From Plasmodiophora brassicae (lineage: Eukaryota; Endomyxa; Phytomyxea; Plasmodiophorida; Plasmodiophoridae), in assembly GCA_039704465.1 (NCBI GenBank), contig JASFAU010000019.1, positions 1-64,000 on the forward strand: a stretch of DNA of 64,000 bases, written 5' to 3'. Both the position numbers and the translations under genes were made by a program. Shown here piece by piece: positions 11,449-22,528 of the stretch (position 1 is its first letter; every line of letters begins with the position of its first letter). Under the pieces are notes generated by a model, which was not told the origin of the DNA, did not search any database, and saw only the letters and a program-made list of their open reading frames with translations.

Positions 11449-11794
11449 ATTAGATCGACACGCGCGTCCGCCGACTCAGCATGACGTCGTCCTGCCGTCT
11501 GCCGGAGACGGCGCTGGGTGCGGCGCCCGTCGCAGGACGTACATCGGTGTCGGCAGACTATGTCGCTGGGGTCGTCCACAGCAGGCGGCGCTAGACGTCG
11601 CTGTTCTGCAGGACGACCTGCAGGACAGGGAAGAGACGCATTCTATGCTGTTGGCGAGGTCGGCAACACCCTTGGCTGGTCTGCCGATCGCGACACCGAT
11701 GTACGTCCTGCGACGGGCGCCGCACCCAGCGCCGTCTTCGGCAGACGGCAGGACGACGTCATGCTGAGTCGGCGGACGCGCGTGTCGACCTAAT
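11449..11794. repeat. Inverted repeat with about 103-bp arms (foldback or MITE-like)
   Basis: Left arm 11449-11551 and right arm 11691-11794 are reverse complements with about two mismatches. Both contain CAGCATGACGTCGTCCTGCC or its complement. The spacer is about 140 bp. The outer ends are ATTAG/CTAAT. No coding frame spans it. Confidence 0.85.
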
Positions 11795-14700
11795 ATTCTT
11801 GCACTGGGCGCTTCGGATTGCTGCGATATTTCAGCAAGGAGGGCGGCGGTTCATCGACGCGAGGCAGGCATCCACATGTCGAGGCGACGGCCACGTGTGC
11901 TTGGTGGGTCTGCCCTCTCAGTGCTTGGAGCGGCGCGCGCGAGCGATTGCTGTCATCCGAGGGCGGGCCTGCAGGGCGCCGCTCAGCTGCGGATCAGGTC
12001 AGCACGACGCTTCCATGAGCAGTCTATATATGTCGGCAGGGAGGACTGCTGCCCTGCTCGCGTTCATGGTGGAAAGGCGGGAGATGTTGAGGTCATATGT
12101 ATCCAAAGCATGTTGTGCCTGGGCGCAAGTGCGAAATGCAACGACACGTTCTTCTCTTGGAGATACAGATCGTTTGCTGGCGCTGCATGTGGGGCCGCAG
12201 ACAGAAGGAGGCGCGTCCTGTCAAGCACGGGTTAGAGGGGGGCCTGGCTCTGTGCGTCAGACGACGAATTGCACCTGTCACGGCGGTGCAGGACCTTCTC
12301 CCAGACGACTCGGGCGCGTCGATAGGCTTTCCTGCAGGACGTGTTGTTCTTGTAGTGGGTGCGTCGTCCCGCGTCGCTGGTCGGCGCGGGCGCGGGCAGG
12401 CGCGTCTGGACGTGGATGATAGGCGATTTGCGACGCCGAACCACAACGGCATGTCGGTCGGCCGTGCACGACAATGCAGTGGCCGGCGTTCGCGACCCGC
12501 ACGATGACTTGTGATCGGTCGCGCCGACGGCGCACAACGGAGCCGGCGCCTCCTTCAGGTTCTTGACCGGCGTCCGCCGTCATGCGATGGTTGAATACAG
12601 TCCCCGTATCAGGCTCATGTATGGACTCGACACAATGTATATATATCGCACACATCGGCACAATCGCAAGCGACTCGTTCGCGATCGATATCGTTCCGCA
12701 CAACCAGTCGACTACGACCTGGCCTAGGGCCTGGCGAGAACGTCTGCAAACTGGGTCACTGGATGCGAGGCGTTGCTGGGAATCTGCCACGATCAACTGT
12801 ACCACATGTGTGCTGCGATGCCTGGTATGACTGCACTGCTCAGCTGGTCTGACCGGAGGTTGACACGCAGGTAGGCGCGAGGCTGGTGTCCTCGATCTGC
12901 AAAGGGTGATGCGTCCTGCACGGATGTCAGCGATCTCCTGCCGTTGAGTGCCGGTGCTGCGCGCGACTTCGACCTCATTGGATTGTATTGAACGGTTCTG
13001 GTTGTGGCAATATGCCGGCAGGGATGGTGTCGGGACGTCGTCGGTGGCAGGGCGGCGTGCGCATGTCGAGGGCGAACAACTGCCGCTGGGAACGACGGGC
13101 CTGATGTATGATACGCTCGACAGACTGGCGCTCTGTATGGAAGCAGACTTGGAGCTCAGCGACGCCCTTGGATGGTGTGCCTGCCCATCGGCGCACGGTG
13201 CAGGGCACTGGCGCACGCCCTCGATTGCCAAGGTCGACAGGGGGCCAGGACGCCGCCACAGAAGTGATGCTGGCTCCGTCCAGCCTAGGCAGGGTGACGG
13301 CTGCCTTGCGGGGACTGTTTGTCGACTTGAGACGGCGGAGGACGGCACGAGTGCCCTTTGAACATGAAGCTCCGTGCTTCAGGCGAACAAAGATTCTTCT
13401 CCTGGAGGTGAAGGACGTCCTCCCAGACGAGCTTAACGCGACGGCAAGCATCCATCAGGGCGTGCTGCGGTCATAGTGGCACCGGGAACGCGACGGCAGA
13501 TGTCCAGGACGATATATGTGTTGCGTTCGAAGTGGGTGCGATGACCCGTGTCGGTGGTCGGAGAGTCGTCGCGGCGAATTGGCTACCAGCGTTGTGCCAC
13601 GTGCGTTTGACGAGGCACAAACCTGACTGGGGTTGCTCGTCTTGCCTGATCTACTATGGTTCACACACATGCGGCGCCGATGTCGGCGACGGGCACTGCT
13701 CCCTCTCCCAGTTTCATCGAATGCTGTCGCGCGGTGCTGGCTAACGCCAGGACAACCTGCGGGCAAGACGTACGCGTGTGTCGACCTGGTCTGCTTGTAA
13801 TTCGAACGGTTCTGGTTCAGGCAGATGTCGGCAGGGATGGTGGCAGGTCGTCGACGGTGGCAGACGTTTCCATGTCGGGCAGTAGTAACGGGCGAAACTG
13901 CCCTGCTGGACGACCTGCAGGACAGGAACACGCTGCTCGCTGGCATACGGGAAGCCTGGCGACGCCCTTGGTTGGCCGTCCCGTCGGCGATGCATGGTGC
14001 AGAGCACGGGCGCGTCGGACCAAATGCAACGATCGGCGGGCAGTCAGGACGCCGCCCCAGTCCTCGAGAAGGCTAGCCTGGGGTTGTCTCCGCCCCTCTA
14101 GGAACGACGATTAGTGCCCTGCAGGTGCTCGTGCTGAACGGTCGATTGCAGGTCGGTCCTGCCAACAATGTCAGTGAATCCGCGCGGCTGTGCATCAAGG
14201 AACACCCCATACCTGTCCTGGAGGTGCACATGCTCCGCCCAGACGCGTCGAACGTGTCGGCAAGCGTCCAGCGCGAGGTGTAGTGGTGCACTGGGTCCGT
14301 TGGCCCATGGCGTCGCTAGGCGGGGATGTCGGCGCGGATGCTGAGCGGGCAGGCTTAGGTGCCAGGGCGTCGACGACCTGCCCCACGCAGTACCGAGCAC
14401 AACTGGATATCGGGCGGCCTTGTAGGACGTTGCAGTGGGCGGCGAGCGGCGAGGCGATCGGCGGCGTCGTCGGGTGGTCGGTCGCGTCGACGTCGCCCGC
14501 CCCCACGGAGTCGGCGCCCTGCTGCCCACGTGGACGAATCTGGACTGGCGCCTACCTGCAGGCGATCGATCGCTGTGCACAGACCTGGTATCCGAACTGG
14601 ATACCTGGCCACAAGGTAATGTAGGATGGCGCCATCCAACGGCTTAGCAACGAGAGTCGCATGCCGATGTCATGCCGGCGACACCAGGTCGACCTCGACG

Positions 14701-16876
14701 TGGACCTGGCGCGTACGTACGCACAGTGGCGGGGGCTGAACGCGAGGCATTGCTGGGAAACGGACGCGATCAACTGCCCTACATGCGTGTGTCAATGCCG
14801 ACAAGCCTGTATTGATCGTCTGGCCTGACTTGTAGTCATCGACACGCAGGTGAGGCGATGTCGGCGAACGTCATCGGCGATGTGCGCCGTCGCTTTGCAC
14901 CCACTGCAGCGAGGACCGCTGTTCGGCGCAACGGGACGCCAGGGCGGCCTGCAGGGGGCTATCCGCGCGAATGCAACTGGTCTAGTTGCTCTCAACGGTT
15001 CTGGTTGTGGATTTATGTCGGACAGGGAGGATGGCGGGTCGTTGTCAGGCGGCGGCGGACACGACACCGTCTGCTGGGAATCTGGTGCCAGGCACTGCTG
15101 TACCTGCCCGCGGCCATGATATGACAGACCTGCTTACGTCGCTGGATTGAGGTGATCGGCCATTAGCCATGATCGACACGCAGGTGGCGCGAGACGGCAG
15201 AGCCCACGGCCGGGAACGGGCGCCGCCCCCCTGCACCGCATTCTTCGAATGCTGCCGCTCGGTGCCGGCTGACGCCAGGACGACCTGCAGGTGCGGTGCA
15301 CGCACGTATAGACCTCGTCTGCTTGTATTGAAGAGGATCAACTTGTGAAGATGTGACGGCCCGCGGGATGGCGGCGGGTCTTCGTACGTACGCGCCCGCA
15401 TGTCGACCGGCGGCAACTGGTGCTGGACACCGCTGGCCTGCTGGACGATCTGCAGGACAGGCAAGCGACGCTCGTCAGGCGGACGGGACAGCAGAGGCGC
15501 CCTTGGTTGTTCGTCGCCCATCGATGCATGATGTAGGTCAAGGGCGCGCCAGCCCGAACGCAGCGAGCTGCTGCGGGCGGTCTAAACGCCGCCTTAGCTG
15601 AGGAGCAGGCCGGCGCGGTGCTGGACCCGGCCCGGCCCGGCAGGACGACCACTGCCCCGCAGCAGCTCATGCTGGACGAAAGACGGCAGGCGATGCCAGG
15701 CGTGTCCTGTCCAGCACGAGTTAGACGGCCTGGGTCTGTGCCTGAGGCGACAATTCGTACCTGTCCTCGAGGTGCAGGGCGTTCTCACAGACGCGCTGGA
15801 CGCGACGATACCCCATCAGCAGGACGTGTTGCATGCGGCTAACGAGTTCGATGACGCGCGAGACATCAAGCGTCCAGCAGGACGTGTTGAGGTGGTAGCG
15901 GGTCTGTTGGGAGAATGTCACTGGTCGGCGGCGACGTCGGCCCGGGTGCAGGCAGGCGCGACGTCAGGGACGACCTGCGCCGTGTGATGCCGAACACAAC
16001 GGCATGTCGGGCGGCCATGCAGGACGACGCAGAGGACGGCTTTCGCGACTTGCAGCGACGTCGCGTAGACGATCGCGCCGAGATTGCACCCACCGCGGGA
16101 TCGGCGTCTGCTTTACGTTGCCCGCCATCCATCTTCATTCGCCGGTTGCGTACAGAGGTGCCGAAACGCCTGGGATACGAACAATATCAGTGTCGCGCCA
16201 CGGGTCGGCGGATGTGAAGGTGCAACCTGACCCCAGAGATGTGGTTGTTCGAACCATGGACAGGGCGCGGAACTCGTTGATGAACAGGGGCAGTTCAGCG
16301 GACACAGGCCTGCATCAGATGCCGGTTGTCCAGGTTGGCCCGGCGTACTTCGAGTTGGTCGGTCTCGTCGACTACCAGGGTGGTGACACCCAGCGTCTTG
16401 GTCAAGACCAAGGACACTACGTGTCCTGGGTGAAGCAGGCGAGTGGCTGCTGGGCCTTCTGCGGCACCAGTCGCCTCGTGCGGTATCGAGACCCGCATGT
16501 CGCCGGCCTGCTAACCAGGCGCGTCTACCGCATGCTGTTCTATCGGTGCATGGCCGCCCGTGTATAATAAACCTGCCCCGGATGCTTTCCATTTCAATAA
16601 CGCAATGGACGGGTCTGCATTGCATGGCGTAACCTGGCAGAAGAGCGTCGTGGCAGGTCGACTCATCCGAGACGTTCGACTTGGCCCGTGGCCACACGTA
16701 TGCTCATGGTTAAGGTGGTCGCGAAGACGCGTTTGGCTGGAATTGGGCGGGACCAACTGTTCTACGTGCGCGTTGCGCTACCGCGTCTTTACCGGTTGCT
16801 ATTCTCGCCAGATCTGAAATGGTCGGCATGCAGACGGACCCAACGTCGCCGCGCGCGGGACCTGCGTGGATTCAAT

Positions 16877-17226
16877 TCTCTGTGCTCCTCTTTCTGTACA
16901 TGATAGTGACAATCATAGAGCAAACGAGCAGTCTAGAGCAACTGCTACGTATTTTAGCAATAGTAATTGAGTCCATTCCTCGCAGGCGCTGAGTAGTTGA
17001 ATGTTTTCTTCAGTACCACGGGTGGTCAAAATGGAAACGAATCTTTTCATTTCTCTGTGCTGATCGTTCGGTCGATGATAGTGACAATCAGAGAATATAC
17101 GAGCACTCTACAGCAACAGCTACGTATTTAAGCAATAGGAATTGTCACCGTTCCTCGCAGGCGCTGAGTAGTTGAATGTTTTCTACACTACCACGGGTGG
17201 TCGATGGAAACGAAACTTTCGCTTGT
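16877..17226. repeat. Direct tandem duplication, period 175 bp
   Basis: Two adjacent copies share TGATAGTGACAATCA (16901 and 17076) and CGCAGGCGCTGAGTAG (16981 and 17156), both exactly 175 bp apart. The unit is AT-richer than its surroundings. No gene is seen in it. Confidence 0.8.
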
Positions 17227-19663
17227 TCACCGATACTTGGAGAAGCTTGACCCAAATGAGCATTATTGTCAGCCGGTGCATTCATGAGCCTTGTCGACCA
17301 CCTATAGATGATGGTGTGCGCTGACAACATATTGCCACTGAGTCTGGCGGCACTGCAAATTTCGCGATGCCGGACGTGCAGCAGCTACGTACCTGACACT
17401 GTGGATGGTATCTCCCACCATCTGTGGGCGAAGGCTCGTGAACTTGACGTCCGAACCGTAGTGCGACATCATCCCATCGCGATCGACGACGTGTGCTCGG
17501 ATCCGTCCGTTGACCTCATTCGGGTGCCTGACGAATGCATGCATAGCTGACGATCACCCCGAGGAGCGCCAAGTTCGCCTCCACGGCAACGGTTGCAGCA
17601 AAGGCTACCGTTGGGCGCCCGGTGACGCCAGGACGAATGTGCACGGTCGTTGTACGCGTGTGACGACACGGTGAGCTTGTATTGAACGGGTCTGGTTGTG
17701 GCAATACGCCGGCCGGGATGGCGGCGGGTCGTCGATGGCAGGTAGGCGTTCGCATGTCAACCGGCGGCAACGGACGATAGGCGGCGCCGCCCTGCTCGAC
17801 GGCATGCAGGGCAGGCAGGCGCCGATGTGCAAGCAGATGGGGGCCTCGACGATGACCTTGGTTTGTCGGCCGGGTGTAGACGCATGGTGCAGTGCAGGTG
17901 AGCTCGCGACCGATTGCAGCGATGGGCGTGCCGCCCGCGTGCCACCTCAGCTGAGGAGCAGGTCGGCGCGACGTTGTCCCCACCCCGTCGACGCAGCACA
18001 ACTGCTGCCTTGCTGGTGTTCACGCTGGACGGGAAACGGCGGCTGACTGCAGGCCTGTTCTGTCCACCACGTGTTAGAGTGCCCGACTCGATGCATCACG
18101 CAAAGAATCGTACCTGTCCAGGAGGGGCCACACGTTCGCCCAGACGTATCGGGCTCGCTGGCAGGCGTCCAGCAGGACGTGTTCTGGTCGTAGTGAATCC
18201 GGCCGTCAGTGATGATGGTGGGCGGCGACATCAGCGTGGGCTCGGGCAGGGCAGGCAGGCGCGTTAGGGCCGACCTGTAGGACAGCGGTTAGAATGTCTG
18301 AGCGGATTGTCACTGTACGTGCTATGGAACTGACGGCCTGATCTATGGGTCAGCCAGGCCATACAGGACACGTGGCGCATCTGGACGCACGATGATGGCC
18401 TCACCGGGCGACAGTTCTTCAGTGGTCGGGATCAGATTCTTGCACCGAATGGAATGGGCATGTGACATACGCGAAGGGATACCGCGTCGTATGGCGTCGA
18501 GCCGGTCCAGAGCGGTACCTGCAATACAAGCAGAATCGTTCAAAAGCGATGCGATACCATGGGGAATCGACGGACGGCGTACCAGAATGGAGTGGTTCAA
18601 GCAGCTTGCAGTCGCCTGAAGGTCGACCAGAACAGGAAGTCGATTACGTGACGCCTGCCGACCAGCATCAGAAAGGGCGCACGGCGGCAACAGGGGTGAC
18701 ACAGCACTCGTCAGGATTCTTAGCAGCATCGCCAGTGTCTGCCAGAATACGGGGGATGTCAGCCAGGCTGGAGATGCACAATTCGTCAAACCAGTACCAG
18801 CAGGGGCCGACGCGGCAACAACGATGGTTCCGAACTCGCCTGGATTCTGAGCAGCAACGCTGGCGCCTGCCGGTAACGACATGAATGTCAGCCGGTTCGA
18901 AAGGCAACAGGTTAATGGGCCTTCACCTCGCAGAAAAGCAGAGTTATCGCCATGATGCCTGCTGCGCTGCAGGTCCTCATGCTGGATAGGCGACGGCACT
19001 CGAGTCCTGTCCAGAATGTCAAATGTCCCGGGACCCTGTGCATCATCAGGCGTCGACTCGAACCTGCCGTGAAGGTGCAGGGCGTCCGGCCAGATGTATC
19101 TGGTGCGTCAGCAGGCGTCCTTCAGAACGTTCGCGGTCGTGGTGGATCTGTTGACCCGTGGTGTTGAGTGGTGGCGGCGTCGCAGGGACGTTGTCTTCGT
19201 CGTGAATGTGTTGGCCCGTGCAGATATGGTCGGCGGCGACGTCGACATGGACGCAAGCAGGGGCAGGAAGGCGTATCCGGGGGTCGGTGACTAGAGCAAT
19301 CAGGGCGACGACACGCCGCTGACCAGGAGGTGAACAGGCGGGCAGCAGCGCCCTGTTACGGTCGTAGGCGGCCGTGTTTGCCGGTGGCGCCGGTCGACGA
19401 CGACCACGGCGAGGACGCATGCAGGACAAGCAGGCGCGACAGGTCGTTGGCGACACGCGAGGTGCGGGTACTGTGCAGAACGTGTGAGGACCTGGTCCTT
19501 TGCATTAGGCGACAATCCGTACCAGTGCATGGCGTTCGCCCAGAAGTGTTCGGCGCGTCTGCAGACATCCTGCAGGATGCATCGACGATGCCGCAACAGT
19601 CGCTGGTACGGCGATCACGCGCCTCGGGACGTCGAGGACTTGCGACATGCGATGCCGAACACA

Positions 19664-19715
19664 GCGCAGGCAGGCAGGCACCGCTCGACGCGCAGGCAGG
19701 CAGGCACCGCTCGAC
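19664..19715. repeat. 26-bp unit repeated twice
   Basis: GCGCAGGCAGGCAGGCACCG followed by CTCGAC occurs twice back to back and begins a third time. The unit itself contains a CAGG microrepeat. Confidence 0.85.
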
Positions 19716-20487
19716 GCGCAGACAGGGAGGTCGGCGCCGACCCTGGCTGGTCAGCCAGCCACCGGCGCATGGTGCAGGGCTGGGGCGCGGCATGCCAAGT
19801 CGTAGCAGTCGTCGGACGACGAGTGCGCCACCAGGCCTGCGCGACGTTGTACCCATCCCGCTTCGACGGCAGGCGACGGCAGACCTATGACGTCCAGCGT
19901 GTCAGAAGGCCTGCGTGACTGTGCAGCAGGCGATGACTTGTACCTATCGTCAAGGTGCAGTACGATCTCGCAGACGTGTCGGAAACGTCGCCTGGCGTCC
20001 AGCACGCCGTATTGAGGTCGTAGCGGTCGCGTTGACCCGTGCCTCTGTTCGGCGGCGGCGACGTCGGCGCGAGCGGACAGGGCAGGCCGGCGCATCTGGG
20101 TCTGGACCACTTGTGCCGTACGGTGTCGACCGGGCGGCAGAGTACGATATCGCAGTAGGCCGCGTTGGCGGCAGCGTCGTCGGGTCGTCTGCCGTGCTGA
20201 CGACGCCCACCACGGAGATGGCACCTGCTCCGCACGGTCCCATAAATGGCAGTTCGCCGATGACGCTTGGGCGGATTTCTTCATGCTTCACGGGTTGTCA
20301 CCTGTCAAACGGGTCTACTCATTCTCGGCGATACGAGAGGGACGGTGACACATATGCCAAATAAAACAGCCCAGCTGCCTCTGATTTTTCCTGCTCTTTC
20401 CAACCGCACCGTTGTGCTCAGCTGACGGTGGCCCAAACTCAGAAACAACCCCTTGTAAAGCAGGCGAGCGTTTCTCTCTTCTGAAGG

Positions 20488-20868
20488 TCATGACAGGTGC
20501 TTCCATTTGCCGTGTTGGCACTGGTCATCCTTCATATCGATCTTCCGTGATGGTTTTCCGCTAGCTATCATGGATGCCACTCGGCACCAACGCTCCCCGG
20601 CCGTTGTGGGTTGCGATAGCCGGCTGAGGAACTTGGTGAACGCAGGTTGCAACGGGGCCTTTCCGGTCCTGTGCGACAGGTACTCCAGGTACAGGTCGTC
20701 GTCATTGTTCAGCTTGTGGAGGAACGCCGCCAAATCGGAGATTGACGCGAAATCGTCGACATGAATGACAGAGTGGGCTGTCGGCTGCACCCAGTTCGGG
20801 TACACCCGGGGGCCGTTTGCCGGCCGGAACCGCAGACGCCAGGTAGTCAAGCGACGCGAAGAGGTCAA
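20488..20868 (-). pseudogene. C-terminal fragment of a GT10 (alpha-1,3-fucosyltransferase-like) gene
   Basis: The segment HSVIHVDDFASISDLAAF followed by NNDDDLYLEYLSHRTG matches the pattern near the C-terminus of GT10 fucosyltransferases, in which an SFI-DF-s box is followed by a helix and a ND-YxEY motif. The upstream donor-binding core (the FENS and TEK region) is not visible in any frame between 20870 and 21400. I therefore read it as a relic or as a last exon whose partners are lost. The family call rests on about 60 residues. The protein would be a Golgi type II membrane enzyme if intact. Confidence 0.45.
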
Positions 20869-22302
20869 CGCGCCGAGCGAATCGAGTCGCCTCCCACCGC
20901 ACCGAGAAAGATACTGATTCCGTTTATCGAGGTACGGTCTACGCGTGCGGATATTCGGTTAACGACTTGCCACTATTTGCTGCTACCGCCTCACTGGCCG
21001 TGTACAAGCTGCAACGTGCTCGAAGAGGTGCCGTTGTGGCTGTGCTTGCCGTCGCCGTGATCCTGTTGGGTGGGTACGCAACCAGCATCGGATCGGTCCC
21101 CTCGGACCCGAGACCGAGGCGCCTATCCATCGTGGGCATCCACGTCTGCCTCAACTTCTGCTTCTGCATCGTTAGCGCCGTCATCGCCTTACAATCAGAC
21201 AGCTCGATCGATCTCCCTCGACAACCGTGTCTGACGCGCATGACAGAGAATCAGACTGGCAGACAGATAGATGGAGTGCGACAGGGAAAGGAAACAGAGG
21301 TGAGGGAGCAGAATTCAAATGAAACAGCCAAGCAGAAGAGAACTGACAGGCCGTATGCGGCCTGTCAGTTCTCTTCTGCTACGTAGCAGCCGGGACGATG
21401 AGTAGTGTCAGGACGAAACCGGCATGAAGATAGGATTCGAATGTCGGGACGGGGCCATGACGAAAGCGCTCGAGCCATGCGACAAGGCAGTGACCGATGC
21501 CATACGCAAAACCGGGAACTTTCTCATGTGTGGCGCGAATGATGCCGAGGACACGACGGAGAAGGACGCCGCACGAGGTGCAGGCGAAGGACGACGAGGC
21601 GGTGCGACGCGGAGCGGTGCAGCCTGGTACGTTGGGGTAAGTCGGTCATAATGTTGAGACGACACGATCACGCGACATGAAGGCAGACGAAGCAGAGCAG
21701 CCGGGTTGGGGTAAGTGGTATATAGCCGCTCAAGGGGGCAGTTCACGGTTAGTGCTGGCATATTCCTGCCAAACCAGAACGCGCACGTACATGTTCCGGT
21801 CGCAACACTGCAGGGCTCTGGTCATATCGCATTCATGCGTGAAGCAACGGAACGCCGGGTATCGGCGGCGCCATCGCGGACATCAAGAATTTCGCAAGCA
21901 GCAGCTGATGAAGAAGGGCGCGCGCGCCGATGTCGGGCGGCGACATGTACGACGCCGAATGTCCTGCGGCGGATACGTATCCGCCACAGGATCGTCGTCA
22001 AAGGCGGCTGCGGCTTACATGCGGGCCTGCTATTTACCACGGGTTTCCACTGATCGTGCATACGTCTGCATGCACGCGAGCAGAAAGGGGGGCCGGGCTC
22101 CTCCGATTTTGCCATTGTCGAAACGGATGTTCGAATGTACCGCTCAACCGGGTCCATCCCCTATCGAAGAGGCAGGGGCCGAACAAACTTGTGCGCCCGA
22201 CGTCGGCGGTTCAGGCTACCATCCGCCAAAATACCATGGATTCTGTTCCGCGTTCAGGAATCGCCCAGCAGGGCAATCGGAGAAACAACTTGACGTTGTC
22301 GC
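20869..22302. other. Gene-poor stretch
   Basis: A plus-strand frame at 20967-21386 begins with a hydrophobic region (residues 1-75) but has no recognisable domain and ends inside the hairpin at 21331-21380. Nothing else with coding character is seen up to the inverted repeat at 22303. Confidence 0.35.
21331..21380. repeat. Perfect hairpin, 23-bp arms, 4-base loop
   Basis: Arms 21331-21353 and 21358-21380 are exact reverse complements around the loop TATG. The arms begin AGCAGAAGAGAACTGACAGG. No degenerate copy of the arm was noticed elsewhere in the window. Confidence 0.9.
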
Positions 22303-22377
22303 CTAAAATGCATCATTCCCGAAATGTTGTAATGAACGGCGCCTGCAAACAGTCGAAGGTCAAATGATGCATTTTAG
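22303..22377. repeat. 15-bp inverted repeat downstream of the TmcB-like gene
   Basis: CTAAAATGCATCATT at 22303-22317 is the exact reverse complement of 22363-22377, with a 45-base loop; similarity extends a few bases outward. It lies about 150 bp past the stop codon of the minus-strand gene, so a 3'-end RNA structure or a tiny mobile element are both possible. Confidence 0.7.
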
Positions 22378-22528
22378 ACGACATCATCAGGTGTTTGATG
22401 TCGACGGCGTCGATCCACTTCGCCAGGCAATTGTCCAATTTATTGCAAAAGAAATGAATTCGAAAGGGAGTGCATCCTCTGGCCGTTTGAGACACTTTCT
22501 TCTTTCCAGCACAAGTTGTGAATGCGAT

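Larger units (their letters stand above)
12270..20030. repeat. Field of degenerate repeat units, roughly 0.8-2.3 kb apart
   Basis: Several blocks recur in the same order and orientation. One block, of the form ACCTGTCCTGGAGGTGCAGG followed by CCCAGACG, is near 12270, 13400, 14209, 15757, 18111, 19060 and 19938. A second, GCGTCCAGCAGGACGTGTTG, follows near 12330, 13447, 14271, 15871, 18167, 19115 and 19994. A third, TTGTATTGAACGGTTCTGG, lies near 12982, 13795, 14990, 15328 and 17677. Copies are diverged and rearranged. On the minus strand some copies share protein-like strings (NTSCWT, CTSRTGT, VQHEHLQG), so a decayed gene family or a non-autonomous element is possible. Confidence 0.7.

Noticed and set aside
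18343..18999. 218-codon minus-strand open frame
   Set aside because: It spans degenerate repeat blocks; protein-like character switches to another frame near 18700-18850, with no consistent splice model.
20967..21386. 140-codon plus-strand frame with hydrophobic start
   Set aside because: It runs into the perfect hairpin, has no recognisable domain and a low-complexity end.
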